Source of the DNA: Pseudomonas sp. LD120
Lineage (GTDB): Bacteria; Pseudomonadota; Gammaproteobacteria; Pseudomonadales; Pseudomonadaceae
Direction: 5' to 3'
NCBI RefSeq assembly: GCF_009861525.1
Contig: NZ_WVHL01000005.1
Coordinates: forward strand, 1,302,001 to 1,366,000
DNA length: 64,000 nucleotides
Made by a program: the position numbers and the translations under genes. The notes beneath the pieces were generated by a model. That model was not told the DNA's origin and made no database searches. It worked only from the letters and a program-made list of their open reading frames with translations. Below, piece after piece: positions 42,595 to 51,150 of the stretch (the stretch's first letter is position 1; every line of letters begins with the position of its first letter).

Positions 42595-42833
42595 GGATCT
42601 CGGTGAAGTTCTTTGCCCGCTACCGTGAGGCCCTGGGGCTCGATGGCGTGCTTGTCGAGGGCGACTTTGCCTGTGTCGACGATGTGCGCCAGGCGCTGCT
42701 GTCCCGCGAGGGCGCCAGCGTATTGGCCGAACAGAACCTGATGTGCGCCCGCAACGAAGAGCTATGCCAGTTGGACGAACTCCTGGCGGACGGCGATGAA
42801 GTGGCGTTCTTCCCCACCGTGACCGGAGGCTGA
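42591..42833 (+). CDS. moaD: Molybdopterin synthase small subunit
   Basis: An 80-residue ubiquitin-like sulfur carrier ending in the required Gly-Gly (FFPTVTGG). The C-terminal glycine is thiocarboxylated by MoeB and gives its sulfur to cPMP in the MoaD-MoaE complex. Starts ISVKFFARYREALGLDG. It overlaps moaC and lies one base from moaE. Confidence 0.94.
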   Translation: MRISVKFFARYREALGLDGVLVEGDFACVDDVRQALLSREGASVLAEQNLMCARNEELCQLDELLADGDEVAFFPTVTGG

Positions 42834-42834
42834 G

Positions 42835-43287
42835 ATGGCGATCCGTGTGCAATCCGCGGCCTTCGATCCCGGCGCCGAAGTCAACGCCATGCACGCCGCC
42901 GATACCGGGGTGGGCGCGGTGGTCAGTTTTGTCGGTTACGTGCGCGACTTCAATGACGGCCAGGACGTGCACGGCATGTTCCTGGAGCACTACCCGGGCA
43001 TGACCGAAAAGGCCCTGGGCAAGATCGTGGCTGAAGCCGAGCAGCGCTGGCCATTGTTGCAGTTGGAGGTGCTGCACCGCATCGGCGCCCTGGAGCCGGG
43101 CGAGCCCATCGTCTTTGTCGGCGCGGCCAGTGCCCATCGCCAGGCGGCCTTCGATGCCTGCGCCTTTGTCATGGATTATCTGAAGACTCGCGCGCCGTTC
43201 TGGAAAAAGGAAAACACCGCCGACGGCCCGCGCTGGGTAGAAGGCCGCGACAGTGATCACGCGGCGGCCGCGCGCTGGAAAGACTGA
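42835..43287 (+). CDS. moaE: Molybdopterin synthase large subunit
   Basis: The 150-residue catalytic subunit inserts two sulfurs from MoaD into cPMP. Family blocks seen are GAVVSFVGYVRDFNDG, LEHYPGMTEKALGKI, HRIGALEPGE, ASAHRQAAFDACAFVMDYLKTRAPFWKKE (with the catalytic lysines) and the ending RWVEGRD. It is the last gene of moaCDE. Confidence 0.95.
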   Translation: MAIRVQSAAFDPGAEVNAMHAADTGVGAVVSFVGYVRDFNDGQDVHGMFLEHYPGMTEKALGKIVAEAEQRWPLLQLEVLHRIGALEPGEPIVFVGAASAHRQAAFDACAFVMDYLKTRAPFWKKENTADGPRWVEGRDSDHAAAARWKD

Positions 43288-43390
43288 TCCCCTGAAGCCT
43301 GCCGGCGGGGCCGGATCCCGCCGCAATCCCACCTGCAATCGACTGCGACTGTTCCCGCTGACCGGTGGGGAAAAGTCGCTGCGCGCGCCG

Positions 43391-43419
43391 TTGACGATGT
43401 GTACGTAAAAGTCCAGTAT
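43391..43419 (+). promoter_or_regulatory. Sigma-70-like promoter of the amino-acid binding protein gene
   Basis: TTGACG (43391-43396), a 17-base spacer and CAGTAT (43414-43419) make a good -35 with a moderate -10, about 85 bases before the start codon. Confidence 0.5.
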
Positions 43420-43505
43420 GGATTTACAAGTACAAATACAGCGTCTCCCGTTTCACCCTTTCTTTCTGTCTTGCCAAACCAACAACAACCCGCGAGAGAA
43501 CGAAC

Positions 43506-44282
43506 ATGAAAAAATTCCCCCTCATCAGTGGCCTGGCCTTGAGCTTGTTGGCGTGCAGCAGCCTGATGGCTGCCGAGAAAACCTTGCGCCTGGGCATCGA
43601 GGCGGCGTATCCGCCGTTCGCCTTCAAGACCGCCGACGGCAAGATTGGTGGCTTCGACTACGACATCGGCAATGCCTTGTGCGCGCAGATGCAGGTCAAG
43701 TGCGAGTGGATCGAGGGCGAGTTCGACGGCCTGATTCCTTCGCTCAAAGTGAAGAAGATCGACGCCGCGCTGTCCTCCATGACCATCACCGCGGAACGCC
43801 GCAAATCGGTGGATTTCACCCACAAGTACTACTTTACCTCGTCGCGCCTGGTGATGAAGAAGGGCGCGGTGGTGGATGACCAGTACGCCAGCCTCAAGGG
43901 CAAGACCGTGGGCGTGCAGCGTTCCACCACCACCGACCGCTTTGCTACCGAAGTCTTCGAGCCCAAGGGCATCAAGGTGGTGCGCTACAGCAACAACGAA
44001 GAGATCTACATGGACCTGGCGGCCGGGCGCCTGGACGCGATCTTCGCCGACACCATTCCCCTGGAGGATTTCCTGTCGATGCCACGGGGCGCCGACTACG
44101 CCTTTGTCGGGCCCGAGTTGAAGGATCCGAAGTACGTCGGCGAGGGCGCGGGGATCGCGGTGCGCAAGGGCAACAGTGAGCTGGTGGGCGAGTTGAACAA
44201 GGCCATCGATGAGATTCGCGCCAAGGGTGAATATCAGAAGATCCAGGCCAAGTACTTCAAGTCGGATATTTATGGCGATTGA
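43506..44282 (+). CDS. Periplasmic arginine/ornithine-type binding protein
   Basis: The 258-residue solute-binding protein of family 3 has a signal peptide (MKKFPLISGLALSLLACSSLMAA) and the type signature GGFDYDIGNALCAQM, then KTVGVQRSTTTDRFATEVF and the hinge region. It resembles HisJ/ArgT/AotJ proteins, which deliver basic amino acids to an ABC permease. No permease genes are next to it. It converges on dauR, and in P. aeruginosa a binding-protein gene (PA3865) sits in the same place beside dauBAR, so uptake of D- or L-arginine is the likely role. Confidence 0.88.
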   Translation: MKKFPLISGLALSLLACSSLMAAEKTLRLGIEAAYPPFAFKTADGKIGGFDYDIGNALCAQMQVKCEWIEGEFDGLIPSLKVKKIDAALSSMTITAERRKSVDFTHKYYFTSSRLVMKKGAVVDDQYASLKGKTVGVQRSTTTDRFATEVFEPKGIKVVRYSNNEEIYMDLAAGRLDAIFADTIPLEDFLSMPRGADYAFVGPELKDPKYVGEGAGIAVRKGNSELVGELNKAIDEIRAKGEYQKIQAKYFKSDIYGD

Positions 44283-44307
44283 GAGATTGCGCCGTGCTTG
44301 AGGGCGC

Positions 44308-44373
44308 TTTCGCGAGCGAGCTCGCTCCTGCAGGAATAGGCTATTCCGTGTAGGGGCGAGCTTGCTCGCGAAC
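44308..44373. repeat. REP inverted pair, GCGAGC family
   Basis: TTCGCGAGCGAGCTCGCTCCTGCAGG and TGTAGGGGCGAGCTTGCTCGCGAA face each other between the convergent binding-protein and dauR genes, where they may act as a shared 3' end. Confidence 0.8.
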
Positions 44374-44375
44374 CT

Positions 44376-45005
44376 TTACTGTCCTTTCAATTCCTTCAGG
44401 TGCTTGTACACCGTCGCCCGGCCCATGTTCAGCACGTTGGCCACATAGTTGGAGGCGCTCTTGCCCTTGAAGGCACCCTCGGCGTGCAGCGCCAGTACCA
44501 GTTCGCGCTTGTGGTCGCGGGTCAGCAGGTTCAGCCCCAGTTGGCGCTCGCGCAGCCAGTTGTGCAGGAAGGTGTTGATGCGTTCCTGCCAGTCGTCGCG
44601 AAACAGTGAATCGGGCTGGGGAATCAGTTGGCTGGGTGAGAGAAACAGGTCCAGCGCCGCCTTGGCGTTTTCCAGCAGCGAGATGTTCAGGTTGATGCAC
44701 AGCACGGCCATGGGCTGGCCCTGGCTGTCGCGCAGCACACTGCTGAGGCTGCGGATCTTCTGACCGTCCCAGTTGAGCTTTTCATAGGGGCCGATATTGC
44801 GTTCAGCGCTGTCGCCGCTGAGCAGGTCTTCCAGGGCCGCATCGTCGCCCACTTCGCGCTTGGACAGGTTGTTGGCGATGTAGTCGATCTTCTGCGTGCG
44901 CAGGTCGTGGAGCACCACCTCGGCGTGAGGGAAGAACAGCGTGGCAATGGCATCGGCAATCGCCCGGAAATTGTCCAGGGCAGGGTCCTTTGCGGGTGAG
45001 GTCAT
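44376..45005 (-). CDS. dauR: YheO/DauR-family transcriptional regulator
   Basis: The 209-residue protein has a YheO-like PAS domain (FRAIADAIATLFFPHAEVVLHDL..., residues about 12-125) and a C-terminal HTH (GKSASNYVANVLNMGRATVYKHLKEL). DauR represses the dauBAR operon of D-arginine catabolism and is relieved by D-arginine or D-lysine. The ATG at 45005 is preferred over an upstream GTG-type start because it matches the family N terminus. It is the third gene of dauB-dauA-dauR. Confidence 0.87.
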   Translation of the reverse strand: MTSPAKDPALDNFRAIADAIATLFFPHAEVVLHDLRTQKIDYIANNLSKREVGDDAALEDLLSGDSAERNIGPYEKLNWDGQKIRSLSSVLRDSQGQPMAVLCINLNISLLENAKAALDLFLSPSQLIPQPDSLFRDDWQERINTFLHNWLRERQLGLNLLTRDHKRELVLALHAEGAFKGKSASNYVANVLNMGRATVYKHLKELKGQ

Positions 45006-45095
45006 GGGTTGTACTCCAAGCGGCATCGGCGCCCGTCATTGGCGGGCGCTGGGAGTGTGCCGCAATCGCTCGGGCACGTCACCTTGAGGGCCGGT

Positions 45096-46223
45096 TCAGC
45101 CGAGGCGGGCAGGGGACAGCATGGCGGACTCCAGGCCGAAGCGGGTCAGTTGTTCCGGCAACGGCTCGCCCCGCACCAAGGCAGCGCTGGCCTGGCCCAT
45201 CGCGGGTGAGGTCTGGATGCCGTAACCGCCTTGGCCGGCGACCCAGAACAGCCCGGGCACCTGTAGATCGAAGCCGGCCAGCAGATCGCCGTCGCTGACA
45301 AAGCTGCGCAGGCCGGCCCAGGTCCGGGTCGGACGACGAATGCTCAAGGTGGTGACTTCTTCGATCTGGTAGATGCCCAGGGCAATGTCCAGCTCCTCGG
45401 GCTGCACATCGTGAGGCTCCACCGGGTCGGCGTTGGCCGGCGAGCCGAGGAACATGCCGGCGTCGGGTTTCATGTAGAAGGATTCGTCCAGGCTCACCAG
45501 CATCGGCCACTGGTGAATATCGACCCCTTCCGGGCTGGCGAAAATAAACGCCGCGCGGCGCTTGGGTTGCAGGCCCAGGCGGCGGGCGCCGGCCATGGCG
45601 CCGATCTGATCGGCCCAGGCTCCGGCGGCGTTGATCAGCAGCGGTGCGCTGAAGGTCTGGCCGCTGGTTTGGACCTGCCACAGCCCTTGTTCATCACGCT
45701 GCAGCCCCAGCACTTCATGGTCGGTGTAGACCTGGCCCTGATGGCGGCGGATGCCGCGCAGGTAGCCCTGGTGCAGGGCATCGGTGTCGATGTCGCAGGC
45801 ACTGGGGTCGTAGAGGGCACCGTGGACCTTTTCCCGGCGCAGGATCGGCAGGCGGGCGCAGGCTTGGTCGGCACTGAGCAGTTGCATCTCCGGCACCGTG
45901 GCCTTGGCGCTGAGGTACTGATTGTTCAGTTCGGCCGGGTCACCGTTGAAGTCCACGGTCATTTCGCCCCGTGGCGTCAGCAGCGGGTGGTCGCAGAAGC
46001 CCTCCGGCGGATGGTCGAAAAAGTCCCGGCTGGCCAGGGTGAGGGCACGCACCTGGGCAGTGCCATAGGCGGCGGTGTAGAGCGCGGCGGAGCGGCCGGT
46101 GGAGTGATAGGCCGGATGGGATTCGCGTTCCAGCACGATGACCCGGCCATGGCGCGACAGCCAGTAACCGGTGGAGGCCCCGGCGATACCGCCGCCGATG
46201 ATGATGAAGTCTGCCTGGGTCAT
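45096..46223 (-). CDS. dauA: D-arginine dehydrogenase, FAD-dependent
   Basis: The 375-residue D-amino-acid dehydrogenase oxidises D-arginine (and other D-amino acids) to the imino acid, which becomes 2-ketoarginine. The FAD-binding GGGIAGASTGYWLSR follows the ATG at 46223, and RSAALYTAAYG, the substrate-loop region and GLRSFVSDGD...VPGLFWVAGQGGYGIQTSPAMG close the FAD site. Length equals that of P. aeruginosa DauA. GGAG lies eight bases before the start; the longer upstream frame is not needed. Confidence 0.93.
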   Translation of the reverse strand: MTQADFIIIGGGIAGASTGYWLSRHGRVIVLERESHPAYHSTGRSAALYTAAYGTAQVRALTLASRDFFDHPPEGFCDHPLLTPRGEMTVDFNGDPAELNNQYLSAKATVPEMQLLSADQACARLPILRREKVHGALYDPSACDIDTDALHQGYLRGIRRHQGQVYTDHEVLGLQRDEQGLWQVQTSGQTFSAPLLINAAGAWADQIGAMAGARRLGLQPKRRAAFIFASPEGVDIHQWPMLVSLDESFYMKPDAGMFLGSPANADPVEPHDVQPEELDIALGIYQIEEVTTLSIRRPTRTWAGLRSFVSDGDLLAGFDLQVPGLFWVAGQGGYGIQTSPAMGQASAALVRGEPLPEQLTRFGLESAMLSPARLG

Positions 46224-46257
46224 GGATAACTCCGGAAAAGATGCAGGTAACGGGTGC

Positions 46258-47211
46258 TTATGGCTGGTGTTGCAAGTGGTACAGGGCATTGGCCAGGGCG
46301 ATGTCTTCCAGGCCCAGGCCGATGGAGCGGAAGAACACATGGCGCTCGGCGTTGGGGCGTTGAGCCTGGTTGCTCAGCAGTTCCGGCAGGTCGCCGAGAA
46401 TCGCCGTGCTGTCCCAGTTGTGCTGTTCACTGGCAATCAGCATCTCGCCGGCCGAGCCCGGGGTGGTACGCCGGTAGTCACAATAGACCTGCATGTCGTG
46501 CAGCGCTGCGGGCGGTATTTCATGGGCCTGTGGCGCATTGGTGCTGATGGAGGTGATCAGCGCCGGCTGGTTGAGGGTGCGTGGGTCGATGACCGGTCCG
46601 GCGGACGAGGTGCAAAGCATGATCACCTCGGCATCTTCGACAGCCTCTTCAAACCGTGGGACGATTTGCAGGCGCGGATCGAGGGCCTTGAGCCGCGCAA
46701 GCTCCTCAGCGGACTTGCGGGCCAGGCTTGGGGAAAAGAGGCGGATGCTCTGCCAGGGGCGCAGGTCTTTCACGTAGTGCAGGTGAGCCTGGGCCACCGC
46801 GCCGCTGCCGATGATTGCCAGGTGTCGGGCCTCGGGCGTCGCCAGTGCCTCGACGGCGACCGCCGTGGTGGCGGCGGTGCGCGCGGTGGTCAGTTCAGCG
46901 GCGTCGCACAGCAGTAGCGGCTGGCCGCTGTCCATGGACATCAGCAGGGTCCAGGCGGTGACCAGCGGGCCTTCGGCGCGAACGATGTAGGGCGAAGTCT
47001 TGATCCCGTACACCCGATCTTCAGCCAGCACCCCGAGGTAGTTGATGAAGTCGCCGGCGCCCTGGGGGAACTCCACCAATTGCTGCGCCGGTTGCACGGC
47101 GAGCCCGGCGGCCAGGTCGCGGAACAGTTTGCGCAGAATCTGCGGGACGTCGATTTGCGCGAGCAACTGGCGGGCTTCGGGCCGGGCAATCAGGTAGGGC
47201 GTGCTGGACAT
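46258..47211 (-). CDS. dauB: Ornithine cyclodeaminase-family L-arginine dehydrogenase DauB
   Basis: The 317-residue NAD(P)H enzyme of the ornithine cyclodeaminase/mu-crystallin family turns 2-ketoarginine and ammonia into L-arginine, completing D-to-L conversion with DauA. Motifs are GVKTSPYIVRAEG-like lysine region (YGIKTSPYIV), TAATTAVAVEALATPEARHLAIIGSGAVAQAH (nucleotide site) and INTNAPQAHEIPP-type. It is the first gene of the operon; the AT-rich 47212-47280 stretch upstream is its likely promoter. Confidence 0.9.
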   Translation of the reverse strand: MSSTPYLIARPEARQLLAQIDVPQILRKLFRDLAAGLAVQPAQQLVEFPQGAGDFINYLGVLAEDRVYGIKTSPYIVRAEGPLVTAWTLLMSMDSGQPLLLCDAAELTTARTAATTAVAVEALATPEARHLAIIGSGAVAQAHLHYVKDLRPWQSIRLFSPSLARKSAEELARLKALDPRLQIVPRFEEAVEDAEVIMLCTSSAGPVIDPRTLNQPALITSISTNAPQAHEIPPAALHDMQVYCDYRRTTPGSAGEMLIASEQHNWDSTAILGDLPELLSNQAQRPNAERHVFFRSIGLGLEDIALANALYHLQHQP

Positions 47212-47286
47212 GCAAGAGCTCCCATCAAATTAAACTAATTTGTCTATTATGGACTTTTAGTTTTGGCGGGCAATATCCAGGCGAAA

Positions 47287-47317
47287 AAAAACGCAGCCGA
47301 TGATGGGCTGCGTTTTT
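47287..47317. terminator. Bidirectional terminator between rhlB and dauB
   Basis: AAAAACGCAGCC-GATGATG-GGCTGCGTTTTT is a perfect 12-bp stem with A and T runs on both sides. It ends rhlB transcription and insulates dauB. Confidence 0.85.
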
Positions 47318-47332
47318 CCGGTGCGCCGGTTA

Positions 47333-48829
47333 TCAGGCTTGCGGACGTTTGCGCTCTACCGGGCGCAACAGCTCGGCAGGTGGCATCTCGCAGCTGATCT
47401 TGCGCCCCAGCAGGGCTTCGATCGATGGCAGTTGGTAGGAGTCGTCCTCGCCGGCGAAGCTGATGGACACGCCGTCGGCCCCGGCACGCCCGGTACGGCC
47501 GATGCGGTGCACGTAGTCGTCCGGCACTTCCGGCAGGGTGAAGTTGATCACGTGGCTGATGCCGTCGATGTGAATGCCGCGGCCGGCCACGTCGGTGGCC
47601 ACCAGCACCCGGATCTTGCCTTCGCGGAAACCTTCCAGGGTCTTGATCCGCTTGTGCTGGGGCACGTCGCCGGACAGTTGGGCGGCGTTCACCCCATCGC
47701 GCACCAGGCGTTCTTCGATGCGCCGCACTTCATCCTTGCGGTTGGCGAAGACCATGACCCGTTCCCAGCCGTTGTCGGTGACCAGGTTGTACAGCAGCTT
47801 GTACTTGTCGGCCCCGGCCACGGCATAAATGTGCTGTTCGACGTTTGCGCTGGCGACGTTCTCGGCCTCGATCTCGACAATCGCCGGATCGGTGGTCCAT
47901 TGCTTGGCCAGGTTCATCACGTCATCGGTGAAGGTGGCGGAGAACAGCAGGGTCTGGCGCTCGCTCTTGGGTGGGGTCTGGCGAATGATCTGCCGCACTT
48001 GCGGGATGAAGCCCATGTCGAGCATGCGGTCGGCTTCGTCCAGCACCATCACTTCGACCATGTCCAGGTGCACGTCGCCGCGCTGGTTGAAGTCCAGCAG
48101 ACGGCCCGGGGTGGCCACCAGGATGTCGCAATGGCGAGCTTCCAGGTGCTTGAGCTGTTTGTCGAAGTCCATGCCACCGACGAAGGTCATGACGTTGAGG
48201 CCGGTGTACTTGGTCAGGGCCGCGGCGTCCTTGGCGATCTGCACCACCAACTCCCGGGTCGGGGCAATGATCAGCGCCCGTGGCTCGCCCATGTAGCGCT
48301 CTTTGGGCGGTGGGGTCTGCAGCAACTGGGTGATGATCGAGATCAGGAACGCGGCGGTCTTGCCGGTGCCGGTCTGGGCCCGGCCGATGGCGTCCTTGCC
48401 CGCCAGGGTGAAGCCCAGGACCTGGGCCTGGATCGGTGTGCAATAAGGAAAGCCCAGGTCCTGGATGGCGTGCATCAGTTCCGGTGCCAGCTTGAAGTCG
48501 TGGAAGCGGGTCTTGCCTTCCTGGGGTTCGACCACGAAGTTGTCGAGTTTCCAGGTGCTGACCGCAGGTTTTGGCGTTCGTGGGCGGCGCGGTTGCTCAG
48601 GTTTGGGGGGCTCGGCCTTGGGCTTCTCTTGGCGCGGCGTTTTGCGAGCAGAAGGAGCGGCCGGTGTGTTCACCGGTTCTTTTTTAGCTGCGGTAGCGGG
48701 TGCGCTCCGTTCCGGCTGACGGCCGTCATTGCGGCTGCTGGAACTGGGGGAAGGGGCGCTGGGGCTTGGCGCGAGCGGCTCAGCCTCGCTTTTACCGAAG
48801 ATTTTCTTGAGTGCTTTGAGCACGGTCAT
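47333..48829 (-). CDS. rhlB: DEAD-box ATP-dependent RNA helicase, RhlB type
   Basis: The 498-residue helicase has all DEAD-box motifs: Q motif (FPYCTPIQAQ), AQTGTGKTAAF, APTRELV, TPGRLLD, VLDEADRML, SATF, FANRKDE, ATDVAGRGIHIDG and HRIGRTGRAG. In front is a 90-residue low-complexity, Ser/Pro/Lys-rich extension (EPLAPSPSAPSPSSSS..., KKEPVNTPAAPSARKTPRQ), as in pseudomonad RhlB. RhlB unwinds mRNA for the RNase E degradosome in enterobacteria. Assignment to RhlB rather than another DEAD paralogue is by overall resemblance. Confidence 0.85.
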   Translation of the reverse strand: MTVLKALKKIFGKSEAEPLAPSPSAPSPSSSSRNDGRQPERSAPATAAKKEPVNTPAAPSARKTPRQEKPKAEPPKPEQPRRPRTPKPAVSTWKLDNFVVEPQEGKTRFHDFKLAPELMHAIQDLGFPYCTPIQAQVLGFTLAGKDAIGRAQTGTGKTAAFLISIITQLLQTPPPKERYMGEPRALIIAPTRELVVQIAKDAAALTKYTGLNVMTFVGGMDFDKQLKHLEARHCDILVATPGRLLDFNQRGDVHLDMVEVMVLDEADRMLDMGFIPQVRQIIRQTPPKSERQTLLFSATFTDDVMNLAKQWTTDPAIVEIEAENVASANVEQHIYAVAGADKYKLLYNLVTDNGWERVMVFANRKDEVRRIEERLVRDGVNAAQLSGDVPQHKRIKTLEGFREGKIRVLVATDVAGRGIHIDGISHVINFTLPEVPDDYVHRIGRTGRAGADGVSISFAGEDDSYQLPSIEALLGRKISCEMPPAELLRPVERKRPQA

Positions 48830-48925
48830 CTCATCAATTGGTTAAGGAATGTACGCCGGCCAGTGTAATGCAAGAAACGGGCGCGGCGTAGTCTGTTGCT
48901 CGTAGGATGGGGGGCGGCGGCTTTT

Positions 48926-49582
48926 CTAGCGCAGACGTTCGCTCAGCCAATTGGCGATGTCGCGGATTTCTTCTGGTAACACCTCATGTTCCATTGGGTA
49001 TTCCTGCCATGTCACGGTGACACCATGCTGCTTGAGGTACTCATACGCCGTGCGCCCCATGGCGTTCTGCACCACCTCATCGTATTGACCGTGCAGCGAC
49101 AGCACCGGAATCCGCTGCTGACTGGCGGAAAGTTGCAGTTCATCGGTGAAGGTTGGGGCGTAGGTGGAGAGGGCAAGTACGCCACCGAGCGGACCCTGCC
49201 ATTTGAGGAAGGCGGTGTGCAGTACCACCGCGCCGCCTTGGGAAAAACCGGCGAGGAAAATTCGCGATGCGTCTATTCCGCTGGTGCGCTGCTCCTCGAT
49301 TAGTCTGATGACCTCTTCAGATGATTCCTCAAGCTGCTCGCGATTGATCGCGCGAGCCGGGGTCATGGCCAGAATGTCGTACCAGCTGGGCATGGCATAA
49401 CCGCCATTGACGGTCACCGCGCGGGTCGGTGCCTGGGGCATGACGAAGCGGGTACTCAGAAGTGTTTCCTGCAGCATCTCGGCGACCGGCAGAAAATCGT
49501 AGCGGTCCGCTCCCAGGCCGTGAAGCCAGATCACGCAGGCGTCCGCGGGCTTGCTGGGCTGAATAATCAAGGGCTCGGTCAT
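48926..49582 (-). CDS. estB: Carboxylesterase, alpha/beta hydrolase
   Basis: The 218-residue enzyme has the length of P. fluorescens carboxylesterase II. The catalytic triad is S114 in GFSQGGAV, D168 in LSLHGQYDEVV and H199 in PMEHEV, matching that enzyme's numbering; the oxyanion region is WLHGLGADRYDF. It hydrolyses short-chain esters and related acyl-protein-thioesterase substrates. The ATG at 49582 gives the family N terminus. Single-gene unit. Confidence 0.9.
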   Translation of the reverse strand: MTEPLIIQPSKPADACVIWLHGLGADRYDFLPVAEMLQETLLSTRFVMPQAPTRAVTVNGGYAMPSWYDILAMTPARAINREQLEESSEEVIRLIEEQRTSGIDASRIFLAGFSQGGAVVLHTAFLKWQGPLGGVLALSTYAPTFTDELQLSASQQRIPVLSLHGQYDEVVQNAMGRTAYEYLKQHGVTVTWQEYPMEHEVLPEEIRDIANWLSERLR

Positions 49583-49717
49583 GGCTGCTCCAATTGTGTG
49601 CATGCGCGCCTATTGAGTGCGTGATGGAGGGGCGCGCCGGGTTGATCTGTGAAAAAGATGTCGCAAGGTTGAATGTTTGGCTATTGACCTTTGGCTGAAA
49701 CGCTTTAGCCGAAGTTT

Positions 49718-49733
49718 TGGTACGGGCTTTGCT
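49718..49733 (+). promoter_or_regulatory. Sigma-54 promoter upstream of aapJ
   Basis: TGGTACGGGCTTTGCT fits TGGYACG-N4-TTGCW: the GG (49719-49720) and GC (49731-49732) are ten bases apart as RpoN requires. It would give a leader of about 310 nt to aapJ. The remaining 49734-50056 stretch contains no supported gene; a dyad GTAGGTCCCCCTAC is at about 49901. Confidence 0.6.
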
Positions 49734-50056
49734 TTTGAACAGGAAGAGGCGTTTAAGTGATAGCCCTCTCTGCTGGCGGTAACACTAACAGGCTACCGCG
49801 GGCGATGGGATAGCCACCTCCTCTGATGAATGTTCGCTAATGGCCGTTACGGGCGCTGCGAACTGCAAAGGGCTAAAGCCCGTTCGGCCGATTGGTGAGA
49901 CGTAGGTCCCCCTACATGTGGATTTCTCCTACTAGACTCATAGCGAAGGTCTTACGCCGCTTGACCCTATAAAAAGCCGACACGGGTCAACAGCGCCTCA
50001 TAAGGGTGCGGCAAGACTCAAGCTCCGACACAACAAGAGCAAAACTGGAGGTTTGA

Positions 50057-51085
50057 ATGAAGATGCTGAAATCCACCCTGGCCGTCGTGACGGCTGCCAC
50101 GGTTCTGGGTATGAGCGGGTTCGCGCAGGCAGGGGCCACCCTGGATGCGGTACAGAAGAAAGGTTTCGTACAGTGCGGCGTCAGTGATGGCCTGCCGGGC
50201 TTCTCGGTACCGGACGCCACCGGCAAGATCCTCGGCATCGACGCCGACGTATGTCGTGCTGTGGCAGCTGCAGTCTTCGGCGATGCGACCAAGGTCAAAT
50301 TCAGTCAGTTGAATGCCAAGGAGCGCTTCACCGCGCTGCAATCTGGCGAAATCGACGTGCTGTCGCGCAACACCACTTGGACCAGCTCCCGCGATGCGGG
50401 CATGGGCCTGGTATTCACCGGCGTCACTTACTATGACGGTGTTGGCTTTCTGGTGAACAAAAAGCTGGGTGTGAAAAGCGCCAAAGAACTGGACGGTGCG
50501 ACCATCTGTATTCAAGCCGGTACTACTACTGAGCTGAACGTGTCGGACTACTTCCGCGGCAACGGTCTGAAATACACCCCGATCACTTTTGATACGTCCG
50601 ATGAAAGCGCTAAATCGCTGGAGTCCGGTCGTTGTGACGTGCTGACCTCCGATAAATCCCAGCTGTACGCACAGCGCAGCAAGCTGGCTTCGCCGAACGA
50701 CTATATCGTGCTGCCGGAAACCATCTCCAAAGAGCCTCTGGGCCCTGTGGTGCGTAAAGGCGATGAAGATTGGTTCAGCATCGTCAAGTGGACCCTGTTC
50801 GCGATGATCAATGCCGAAGAGGCCGGTATCACTTCGAAAAACGTCGAAGCGCAAGCCAAGTCCACCAAGAACCCTGATGTTGCACGTCTGCTGGGCGCGG
50901 ACGGTGAATACGGCAAAGACCTGAAGCTGCCGAAGGACTGGGTAGTACAGATCGTCAAGCAAGTAGGTAACTACGGTGAAGTGTTCGAGAAAAACCTCGG
51001 CAAGGACACGCCACTGGCCATTGACCGCGGCCTGAACGCGCTGTGGAACAACGGCGGCATCCAATACGCACCACCCGTGCGCTGA
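50057..51085 (+). CDS. aapJ: General L-amino-acid ABC transporter, binding protein
   Basis: The 342-residue periplasmic protein has a signal peptide (STLAVVTAATVLGMSGFAQAG) and the family 3 solute-binding signature; VQCGVSDGLPGFSVPD and WFSIVKWTLFAMINAEEAGI are typical of AapJ. It captures a wide range of L-amino acids, in pseudomonads mainly glutamate, glutamine, aspartate and asparagine. GGAGG precedes the ATG at seven bases. First gene of aapJQMP, behind the sigma-54-type promoter at 49718, which suggests nitrogen or carbon-status control by NtrC, CbrB or a similar activator. Confidence 0.94.
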   Translation: MKMLKSTLAVVTAATVLGMSGFAQAGATLDAVQKKGFVQCGVSDGLPGFSVPDATGKILGIDADVCRAVAAAVFGDATKVKFSQLNAKERFTALQSGEIDVLSRNTTWTSSRDAGMGLVFTGVTYYDGVGFLVNKKLGVKSAKELDGATICIQAGTTTELNVSDYFRGNGLKYTPITFDTSDESAKSLESGRCDVLTSDKSQLYAQRSKLASPNDYIVLPETISKEPLGPVVRKGDEDWFSIVKWTLFAMINAEEAGITSKNVEAQAKSTKNPDVARLLGADGEYGKDLKLPKDWVVQIVKQVGNYGEVFEKNLGKDTPLAIDRGLNALWNNGGIQYAPPVR

Positions 51086-51150
51086 TGGTTCTATCACCCG
51101 GTGGGCCAACTGCCGGGTGATGTTCTGTTCCATTATTTCTGGGGCACTTC

